Part shown: positions 5,800 to 10,798 of the stretch, piece after piece
Layout of the letters: every line of letters begins with the position of its first letter
Numbering within the stretch: position 1 is the stretch's first letter
The notes under the pieces: generated by a model
What the model saw: the letters and a program-made list of their open reading frames with translations, nothing else
Told to the model about the DNA's origin: nothing
Databases searched by the model: none
Source of the DNA: an uncultured Sutterella sp.
GTDB taxonomy: Bacteria > Pseudomonadota > Gammaproteobacteria > Burkholderiales > Burkholderiaceae_F
DNA: 10,798 nucleotides
Direction: 5' to 3'
Assembly: GCA_900542195.1 (NCBI GenBank)
Contig: UQNA01000069.1
Coordinates: 1 to 10,798, forward strand
Made by a program: the position numbers and the translations under genes

Positions 5800-6474
5800 A
5801 TGGCAACATCATTTATTGCTCAAGACATTATTGCAGAACATCTTTTGGTAAATAATGCCATCGTTTTTCTGAAAAACTCTCCTATGCGTCTGAAGTCGGG
5901 TTTGATTACTCCGATCTATGTGGATAACAGAATTTTGTCTTCTTTTCCGGAAGCTTGGAGAGACGTCATTGAAACTATGGCCTCGAGAATTATTGAACTC
6001 CAGCTGAAATTTGACGTGATTGCAGGCGTAGAAGGCGCGGGAACTGCGCACGGCGCTGCTTTAGCCTATCGTCTGAATGTTCCGTTCGTTACTGTAAGAC
6101 AACAAGCAAAAACTTATGGAAACAAGAGCCGTATTGACGGTGTGGATGTAAAAGGCCAAAAAGTATTGATTATTGAGGACCATTTATCTACCGGTATCTC
6201 TTTACTTGATGCCGTGAAGGTCCTGAGAGAAGCCGGGGCCGAGGTAACAGACTGCTTTGCAATTACTAACTTCGATATGCCGGAAACCACTCGTCTTTTC
6301 TCAAAGAACCATGTAAAGGCCCATCAAATGCTTTCATTTGAATTTATTGTCAACAAGGCCGTACAGATGGGTTTAATCGGACCTGAGGATCTAGACGATA
6401 TTCATTCCTGGCTTGATACGCCATGGAGCTGGGCTGCCCAACGCGGTTTACTAGCTCACACAACGGAAAATTAA
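5800..6474 (+). CDS. pyrE: Orotate phosphoribosyltransferase-like enzyme
   Basis: The 224-residue protein belongs to the type I phosphoribosyltransferases, which join a base to PRPP. The PRPP loop is VLIIEDHLSTGIS (122-134), and the N-terminal segment LKSGLITPIYVDNR (31-44) matches the orotate-enzyme signature, in the style seen in Firmicutes and Bacteroidetes more than the E. coli form. In the flexible loop VRQQAKTYG (99-107) the Arg and second Lys are kept, but the first Lys and the His of the E. coli motif RKEAKDHG are Gln101 and Tyr106. AAGGAAAG lies just before the ATG. It follows the amidohydrolase gene by 9 bp and is followed by a terminator, so the two form a closed operon. It could be a second, salvage-type enzyme acting on the product of its neighbour rather than on orotate. 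Confidence 0.85.
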   Translation: MATSFIAQDIIAEHLLVNNAIVFLKNSPMRLKSGLITPIYVDNRILSSFPEAWRDVIETMASRIIELQLKFDVIAGVEGAGTAHGAALAYRLNVPFVTVRQQAKTYGNKSRIDGVDVKGQKVLIIEDHLSTGISLLDAVKVLREAGAEVTDCFAITNFDMPETTRLFSKNHVKAHQMLSFEFIVNKAVQMGLIGPEDLDDIHSWLDTPWSWAAQRGLLAHTTEN

Positions 6475-6493
6475 TAAATCCTAACCACGAGAG

Positions 6494-6520
6494 ACTCCTT
6501 CCAGTAAGGAGTTTTTCTTT
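6494..6520 (+). terminator. Intrinsic terminator of the deaminase-pyrE operon
   Basis: ACTCCTT and AAGGAGT form a 7-bp stem with a 5-nt loop, followed by TTTTCTTT. It lies 19 bp after the pyrE-like stop codon. Confidence 0.85.
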
Positions 6521-6549
6521 ACCTATCACACTGAGGAAGAAAAGAGGTT

Positions 6550-6620
6550 GGCTTCCCTGTACCGGAACGCAGCAGGAGGTGTTTGCTGCCTTCGTGAATG
6601 GAGGGACGTACAGGGAAGCC
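6550..6620. repeat. 71-nt long hairpin with nested stem
   Basis: GGCTTCCCTGTAC (6550-6562) and GTACAGGGAAGCC (6608-6620) are perfect 13-bp inverted repeats 45 nt apart. Inside, GCAGCA (6569-6574) pairs with TGCTGC (6584-6589). An alternative outer pairing of GTTGGC (6547-6552) with GCCAAC (6632-6637) would compete with the first stem. The segment is markedly more GC-rich than the surrounding gap and has no T tract, so it is not an ordinary terminator. A small structured RNA or a solitary repeat element are the main options. Confidence 0.6.
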
Positions 6621-6978
6621 TAGAGAAAGATGCCAACTCGAGTTAAAAACCGAGTTAGAAAATTTCACAAAAGCTAACAAATCAAACACTTCTTTAACAC
6701 TCAAGATAATTTTAGGACCCCCCTTTTATTTTGTGAATAGAGAACTTCCATAATCAAAAAAACGAGTAAGGGAAAAATCTTACCCCCATAAAAAATGAAA
6801 TGTCTTTAACCTAAAAGAGGTAATTACTTGTTTTTGGTTAAAAAATTTTTACTGTTTTTAATTTTTTTGGGGCTTAGTGATTTCCCTTAACTAAAGAAAC
6901 AAAGTTAAAATTAGTGAAAATCATTAGTGTGTTAACTAAAGCGATTTCTCAAAACCAATATTTTCTCTGGAGATTAAT
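6621..6978. other. AT-rich gap upstream of lolA
   Basis: No convincing gene. A short inverted repeat AACTCG/CGAGTT (6635-6640 and 6651-6656) follows the long hairpin. Nearer lolA, TTAACTAAAG occurs twice (6887-6896 and 6932-6941) and ATTAGTG twice (6910-6916 and 6923-6929, period 13), which could be operator-like sites for lolA. No -35/-10 pair stands out in the many A/T runs. A 51-codon frame starting at 6598 has no ribosome binding site and is not called. Confidence 0.5.
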
Positions 6979-7599
6979 TTGAAAAAAGTCTGTTTTCCTC
7001 TTTTACTGTCCTTTTTCATCAGCACATATGCCTTGGGAGCTGAGGGGATCGAGCTGTTGGAGAATTTTTCAAAGAATGTCAAAAATGCTCAAGGAGAGTT
7101 TGACCAGACGGTGGTCGATAAAGGCGGAAAGCAAATTGACCAGTCTTCCGGTAAGTTTGTATTCTCGAGGCCCGGGAAATTCTTATGGGAGTACACGGTC
7201 CCATTTCCTCAAGAGATGATTTGCAACGGAAAGACTATTTGGGTTTGGGATAAAGATTTAAACCAGGTGACAGTCAGATCCGCAAAGGAGACTATTCCGC
7301 AAAGTCCCGCCGCAATTTTATTCGGGGATTCCAATATTAAGAAATACTGGACGGTTAAGAACATAGAAGGATCGGACAACTTAAATTGGATTGAATTGGT
7401 TCCTAATGCCGGCAATCTTAACTTTTCTAAGATTACGATGGGCTTTAAAGGCGACCTTCCGGTCAAAATGGAGTTTGTCGGATCTCTCGGAGAAACTTCC
7501 AAGCTCACACTTAAAAATGTTGTAACGGACGTTTCTCCCGGCTCTAAATTTTTTAGTTTCGAAATTCCTAAAGGCGCCGACGTTGTAAGACTGGAGTAG
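6979..7599 (+). CDS. lolA: Outer-membrane lipoprotein carrier LolA
   Basis: LolA accepts lipoproteins from the LolCDE complex and carries them across the periplasm to LolB. The 206-residue precursor has a signal peptide (MKKVCFPLLLSFFISTYALG, cleavage probably after residue 20 or 21) and the typical mature domain: NAQGEFDQTV near 36-45, SSGKFVFSRPGKFLWEYT near 56-73, then DLNQVTVR near 92-99, a form common in Burkholderiales. The start is a TTG at 6979 with GGAG six nt before it; a signal peptide begins directly there, and no ATG gives a better product. No localisation genes adjoin it: the next gene is a phosphoesterase, and no terminator is obvious except the nested hairpin at 7659-7729. Confidence 0.93.
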   Translation: MKKVCFPLLLSFFISTYALGAEGIELLENFSKNVKNAQGEFDQTVVDKGGKQIDQSSGKFVFSRPGKFLWEYTVPFPQEMICNGKTIWVWDKDLNQVTVRSAKETIPQSPAAILFGDSNIKKYWTVKNIEGSDNLNWIELVPNAGNLNFSKITMGFKGDLPVKMEFVGSLGETSKLTLKNVVTDVSPGSKFFSFEIPKGADVVRLE

Positions 7600-7658
7600 G
7601 TACGAAAAGGAGGTTGTCCCTCTCGAACGGCAAAAAGATCTTATGAAATAGTGTTATT

Positions 7659-7729
7659 CTCTGTCTAACGAAAAATTTAGGTGCAGGCTTCAAAATAAAT
7701 AATAAAAGAGCCTGTTTGTTAGACATGAG
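7659..7729 (+). promoter_or_regulatory. Nested hairpin covering the phosphoesterase start codon
   Basis: The outer arms TGTCTAAC (7662-7669) and GTTAGACA (7718-7725) pair perfectly, extended by CTC (7659-7661) with GAG (7727-7729) across one bulged T. The inner arms CAGGCT (7684-7689) and AGCCTG (7709-7714) enclose an A-rich loop. The ATG at 7725 and the only purine-rich ribosome-binding candidate (AAAGAG, 7705-7710) are both inside the structure. It could limit translation, or act as a weak terminator for lolA, since TTTGTT follows the inner stem. Confidence 0.5.
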
Positions 7730-8714
7730 ATATAGGCGTTCATATTTCGGCCGGAAGAAGGGCCGGGCGCAGGTTTGCGGGAGTTCTCAGCCAGAAGCGA
7801 AAGAGCTCAAAAAGTTAGAAAAAATTTTTTTGTGCGGGGACCCTCACGGAGAGTTCGACCACATTCTTAAAGCTATTGATGAATTTCATCCGAATGCGAT
7901 AATAATTCTAGGGGATCTCACTCCTGATAGGAGTCTGGATGAGATATTCAAAGATATCGGAGAGACGAAAGTTTTCTGGATTCCAGGTAATCACGATACC
8001 GATTCAGATTTAATTTATGACCGAATCTGGCGCTCAAAATTCGCAACTAATAACCTCCATGGAAAAGTACTTGACGTCTGTGGGGTTAAAGTCGCCGGTC
8101 TAGGCGGTGTATTCCGGGGGCAAATATGGATGCCTCCCGCGCTTCCTTGTTACAGTTCTCCCGGAGTATTTATCAAAAAGCTTGGAAAAGCTACAACTTG
8201 GCGAGGAGGTCTGCCGAGACGCCATCGTTCAACTATTTTTAGTTCCGTGTATGACAAGCTAAAAGAGTGTAAAGCAGATGTGCTTGTCACTCATGAGGCT
8301 CCTTCTATTCATGCAAAAGGTTTTGAATGTCTTGACGTATTGGCAGATCAATTAGGGGTGAAATATTTCTTTCATGCTCATCAGCATGAAAGTAAAAATT
8401 ACGGCGTCATCAACGGATTTGTTGCGCGAGGGATTGGACTGAGGGGAGTTATCGACTTAGCAGGAAACGTAATTGTTCCGGCCGAGGCGGATCTCAGAGA
8501 AACAGCTAATAAGTTTCAGTATGAAAAGAAACCGAAAGTTAAAAAACTTCCGGCTTCTAAATTCAGACGTTTATACAAAGCCCGCAGAGATCGTCAGTTT
8601 AAAGGGCAAAGCGGCTGGAAAGCTATTGATAAACACCCTGGAATGGAACTACGAGGAGGGTTTCGCCAGGCTGGACAGGACCATGCTCCTCGGGAAGATA
8701 AATCAAGCAATTAG
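7725..8714 (+). CDS. Calcineurin-like metallophosphoesterase
   Basis: The 329-residue cytoplasmic protein has the two-metal phosphoesterase motifs in order: GDPHGEFDH (Asp39, His41), LGDLTPD (Asp64), GNHD (Asn89, His90), VTHEAP (His190) and HAHQH (217-221). The substrate cannot be told; the family includes protein phosphatases, nucleotidases and nucleases. After the catalytic domain (to about 255) comes a basic, Lys/Arg-rich tail of about 75 residues. ATG 7725 is chosen over the in-frame TTG at 7716, which has AAAGAG 5 nt upstream and would add three residues; either leaves a 30-residue basic extension before the usual family start. The last 92 bp overlap moeA on the other strand. It follows lolA by about 125 bp. 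Confidence 0.85.
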   Translation: MRYRRSYFGRKKGRAQVCGSSQPEAKELKKLEKIFLCGDPHGEFDHILKAIDEFHPNAIIILGDLTPDRSLDEIFKDIGETKVFWIPGNHDTDSDLIYDRIWRSKFATNNLHGKVLDVCGVKVAGLGGVFRGQIWMPPALPCYSSPGVFIKKLGKATTWRGGLPRRHRSTIFSSVYDKLKECKADVLVTHEAPSIHAKGFECLDVLADQLGVKYFFHAHQHESKNYGVINGFVARGIGLRGVIDLAGNVIVPAEADLRETANKFQYEKKPKVKKLPASKFRRLYKARRDRQFKGQSGWKAIDKHPGMELRGGFRQAGQDHAPREDKSSN

Positions 8715-9849
8715 CAGTGATCATGGAAGCCGAAGCTCCTGTCTTCTGGCTTCCCGCTGAGCGAACCATTGCTTTTCCGTTTTCTGTATACAGGATTCCT
8801 CTTAAGAATTCCGTATGGCCTTCTCTTTTCTTCATTTTTTCGGTTGCCTCAGCTTCCGCATATTGCATAGAAACATCCTTGGCATTTGCAAGAAGCTGAA
8901 GAGCCTGCTTCACGATTACTAAGAAAGTGATTTGTGTAGCTGTGGGATTGCCCGGTAATCCGAAGAAGTAACTTTCTCCAATTTTTCCGATCGCCAAAGG
9001 GCGTCCCGGCTTAATTCTGCACTGCCATTGGACAAGTTCGCCTAGCTCTTCCACAACGGTACGGGTAAAGTCCGCTTTACCGACGGAGACACCACCGGAA
9101 GTAATGACGGCATCTGCACAATCAGCCGCCTTTTGGAAAGTTTCTTTTAAAGACTCAGGATTGTCTTTAACAATTCCAAGATCTTTAATTTCGAATCCCG
9201 CACTCTCTAAGAGAGCTCGAATGGCATAACGATTGGAATCGTAAATATGGCCGTCTTTTAAAGGAGAACCTAAGGATTGGAGTTCATCTCCTGTTGAGAA
9301 GAAGGCGACTCTGACCTTGCGGAATACCAAGACTTCAGGTATTCCTAAAGTTGCCAAGAAGTTGATGTGCGGAGGCATGATTCGTGTGCCTTTCTCCATA
9401 CACACAGCACCCTTGGCAAATTCTTCTGCTTTTTTGCGAACATTCTGGCCTTTCTTTACGTCACTAGGAAAGGAGATCTCTTTTTCATTAACGGTAACTT
9501 GTTCTTGCATCACGACCGTATCAGCCCCCTCAGGAACTTTACCTCCGGTCATAATACGTACACACTCTCCGGTCTTTAATTCACCTAAGAAAGGATGACC
9601 GGCAAAAGAACTTCCGACTTCTCTCAAGGTAAATCCTTCAGGAAGGATGTCTTTCGAAGAGAAAGCCCAGCCGTCCATTGCTGAATTATCAAAAGCCGGG
9701 ATATTGATAGGGCAGATAATATCCTCTGCCAAAAAATATGATAGGGATTCAGACAAAGGCACAAGCCGAGTGTCCTTTATTGCTTCAACGTATGTTTTGA
9801 GGAACTCCAAAGTTTCCCCAAAGCTTTTGGAAGATGAATTTGAACTCAT
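8623..9849 (-). CDS. moeA: Molybdopterin molybdenumtransferase MoeA
   Basis: MoeA inserts molybdate into adenylylated molybdopterin, giving active molybdenum cofactor in the cytoplasm. The 408-residue length is normal and the domains are complete: PAFDNSAMDGWA (51-62), RIMTGGKVPEGADTVVMQE (98-116), STGDEL (185-190), the molybdopterin-binding segment TSGGVSVGKADF (250-261), KPGRPLAIG (280-288) and FGLPGNPTA (296-304). The loop that is usually R-x-x-GED reads RKKAEEF (138-144), so the Gly and Asp are replaced by Ala and Glu. AAGGAA lies 8 nt before the ATG. The ATG overlaps the mobA stop as ATGA, a sign of translational coupling. The 3' end overlaps the convergent phosphoesterase gene by 92 bp, and no terminator is visible there. 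Confidence 0.95.
   Translation of the reverse strand: MSSNSSSKSFGETLEFLKTYVEAIKDTRLVPLSESLSYFLAEDIICPINIPAFDNSAMDGWAFSSKDILPEGFTLREVGSSFAGHPFLGELKTGECVRIMTGGKVPEGADTVVMQEQVTVNEKEISFPSDVKKGQNVRKKAEEFAKGAVCMEKGTRIMPPHINFLATLGIPEVLVFRKVRVAFFSTGDELQSLGSPLKDGHIYDSNRYAIRALLESAGFEIKDLGIVKDNPESLKETFQKAADCADAVITSGGVSVGKADFTRTVVEELGELVQWQCRIKPGRPLAIGKIGESYFFGLPGNPTATQITFLVIVKQALQLLANAKDVSMQYAEAEATEKMKKREGHTEFLRGILYTENGKAMVRSAGSQKTGASASMITANCLIYLPEEHGPVQPGETLLVVPFQGVYQ
8725..8754. other. Strong hairpin 10 bp past the phosphoesterase stop
   Basis: GGAAGCC plus GAAG (8725-8735) pairs with CTTC plus GGCTTCC (8743-8754) with one bulged T and a 7-nt loop, 11 pairs in all. It lies inside moeA, antisense to codons near 365-375. 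There is no T tract, so factor-independent termination is doubtful, but it could protect the 3' end of the phosphoesterase mRNA. Coding constraint on moeA alone may also explain it. Confidence 0.4.
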
Positions 9850-10445
9850 TTGGTATTCCTTTTTAGAAGTGAAAGTTCTTCCAATGTATTAATGTTTTCG
9901 AAAGCAGGAAATGGTGCTTCTACCTCGACTTCCAGGACGCCGCATTTTCTTAGCCAGTAGCCGACGGCTCTTTCCCCGGAGTCTAGAAAACTCGATAAGG
10001 ATGGAAGAAGGGTGCCATGAATCAAAGAATGAAGAGGATATCTTCGGCCATTGTGAACAGGCATAACGCACAACTTGTTGTTCTCTTTAGCCTTTTGAAG
10101 AAGCACAGAGACCAAATCGTCAGGAAAGAAGGGAGTATCGACAGTTGCGCAGAATAACCATTGAATGTCCGGAATTTCAATAAGCGCCGATTCAATTCCT
10201 GCCAAAGGTCCTAGGAATCCCTCTCTCTTATCTTTTATGACTTCAAACCCGAACGGTTTGAAGTAAGAAGCATACTCATTAGCGCTGATAACGATATCGT
10301 CAACTTGCTTGGACAGGTTCCCAATGACAAGTTCGGCAAAGGGCCGGTCATTTAATTGGACGGCACCCTTGTTAATAGAGCCCATTCTTTTTGCTTGCCC
10401 TCCAGCAAGTAAAAGTCCGGTGACTCGTTCCAAGGATTCTGACAT
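9846..10445 (-). CDS. mobA: Molybdenum cofactor guanylyltransferase MobA
   Basis: MobA joins GMP from GTP to molybdenum cofactor, forming the (bis-)guanine dinucleotide form used by DMSO-reductase-type enzymes. The 199-residue protein has the nucleotide-binding start LLLAGGQAKRMG (11-22) with Lys26 further on, GPLAGIESAL (79-88), the metal-binding segment CATVDTPFFPDDL (99-111, Asp103) and FENINTLEEL (182-191). The common GGxDKG motif reads GSINKG here (22-27), with Asn for Asp. It is the first gene of a two-gene operon with moeA and overlaps it by 4 bp. The ribosome binding site is weak (AAGAATCC). The pairing implies that the organism makes guanylated cofactor enzymes, none of which is in the window. 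Confidence 0.93.
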   Translation of the reverse strand: MSESLERVTGLLLAGGQAKRMGSINKGAVQLNDRPFAELVIGNLSKQVDDIVISANEYASYFKPFGFEVIKDKREGFLGPLAGIESALIEIPDIQWLFCATVDTPFFPDDLVSVLLQKAKENNKLCVMPVHNGRRYPLHSLIHGTLLPSLSSFLDSGERAVGYWLRKCGVLEVEVEAPFPAFENINTLEELSLLKRNTK

Positions 10446-10749
10446 TTAGGATTCTTAATAAATCTGCATAGAAACGATTCTAACAGTTGTGATGATTGTA
10501 GCTAGGAGAATCTGAGACAGGTTGAGAATGCCGTCCTAAAAAGAGAAGGCTACCTCTACATTCCATCTCTGTCAGTTTCAAAAGAAAAATTAAATAAGGT
10601 CAAAACAAGAAACAAAAAATTGATAAATGCCAAAAATTTTGGAAGTGTTGTGAAAATACAAAAATTTTTACATTTAATTTAAGTGGTTGAAATTAAATTA
10701 AAAACTTGTATTTTATGCCGAATTTATAGAAAAAATTTCATCAAGAGGT
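10446..10749. other. Divergent intergenic region, mobA to the right-edge gene
   Basis: About 300 bp with no gene. Near mobA, an imperfect inverted repeat (about 10512-10576, outer CTGA/TCAG and inner AATG/CATT) could fold in the mobA leader. Further right it is A/T-only in places and holds a 13-bp palindrome CCAAAAATTTTGG (10630-10642), AAAAATTTTT near 10660-10669, and inverted repeats TTTAATTTAA and TTAAATTAAA (10673-10682, 10693-10702). TTGAAA-16-TATTTT (10687-10714) may be a second, weaker plus-strand promoter. A/T runs just upstream could act as an UP element for the promoter at 10750. Confidence 0.45.
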
Positions 10750-10778
10750 TTGACAAGCTCAAAAAAGGTATTTATAGT
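10750..10778 (+). promoter_or_regulatory. Near-consensus sigma-70 promoter at the right edge
   Basis: TTGACA (10750-10755) and TATAGT (10773-10778) are 17 bp apart: a perfect -35 and a 5/6 -10 at the best spacing. The following TCGCACCTC is GC-rich, as in the discriminators of stringently controlled rRNA and tRNA promoters. Transcription would start near 10785 and leave the window. The downstream gene is not visible; a stable RNA operon is a reasonable guess. Confidence 0.8.
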
Positions 10779-10798
10779 TCGCACCTCGTTGTTGATGA

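Noticed and set aside
5290..6051. Minus-strand frames of 60-85 codons across the amidohydrolase and pyrE-like genes
   Set aside because: Antisense shadows of strongly supported genes with no ribosome binding sites or domains.
6550..6620. Signal recognition particle RNA or integron attC site
   Set aside because: CCGGAA and GCAGCA recall the 4.5S RNA loop, but the conserved GGTCCGGAAGGAAGCAGCC core is absent. The GTTGGC/GCCAAC ends have the opposite orientation to attC R sites.
6598..6753. 51-codon plus-strand frame after the long hairpin
   Set aside because: The nearest GGAGG is about 19 nt from the ATG and inside the hairpin; the product shows no domain or membrane segment. Kept as intergenic.
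7606..7620. Strong Shine-Dalgarno-like AAAAGGAGG just after lolA
   Set aside because: The only start codons at usable spacing lead to frames of about ten codons or fewer; no gene follows it.

Overview
The window looks like a chromosomal segment of a Gram-negative proteobacterium with AT-rich intergenic DNA. The LolA protein (with the DLNQVTVR signature), a monofunctional MtgA-type transglycosylase and a mobA-moeA pair together fit Burkholderiales, possibly a Sutterellaceae-like gut bacterium. This placement is an inference from protein style and not from a marker gene. No transposase, integrase, phage gene, CRISPR array, rRNA or tRNA gene is visible.

Layout, left to right. A terminator with a UUCG loop (15-38) closes a gene lying off the left edge. 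About 440 bp of AT-rich DNA without a gene follows. A 39-residue membrane microprotein (615-734) then has a strong ribosome binding site, a structured leader, flanking direct repeats and a promoter-like element on the opposite strand just beyond it. Next come a MarC-family membrane protein (minus) and the divergent mtgA (plus), whose promoter lies so close to its ATG that the mRNA may be almost leaderless. A second microprotein (2401-2499, minus, 32 residues, very basic, near-perfect Shine-Dalgarno) lies between mtgA and an acyltransferase-3 membrane enzyme (minus). An unrecognised helical protein of 195 residues (plus) follows.

The central block is a two-gene unit: a cytosine-deaminase-like amidohydrolase and an orotate-phosphoribosyltransferase-like enzyme 9 bp apart. 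A strong intrinsic terminator sits 22 bp before the first start codon, and a possible 29-codon leader peptide ends exactly at that hairpin, a geometry resembling pyrimidine-operon attenuation. Both enzymes carry substitutions at positions that are catalytic or ligand-binding in the E. coli homologues, so the substrate may not be cytosine or orotate.

After a terminator comes a 71-nt perfect-armed hairpin in an otherwise gene-free AT-rich gap. lolA (TTG start) follows, then a metallophosphoesterase whose ATG is predicted to lie inside a nested hairpin. The phosphoesterase converges on, and overlaps by 92 bp, the minus-strand mobA-moeA operon of molybdenum cofactor synthesis (ATGA overlap between the two genes). 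The right edge holds a textbook sigma-70 promoter (TTGACA-17-TATAGT) with a GC-rich discriminator, pointing off the window, probably towards a stable RNA or another highly expressed gene.

The best candidates for something undescribed are the two microproteins, the antisense and repeat geometry around the first one, and the attenuator-controlled deaminase/phosphoribosyltransferase pair.
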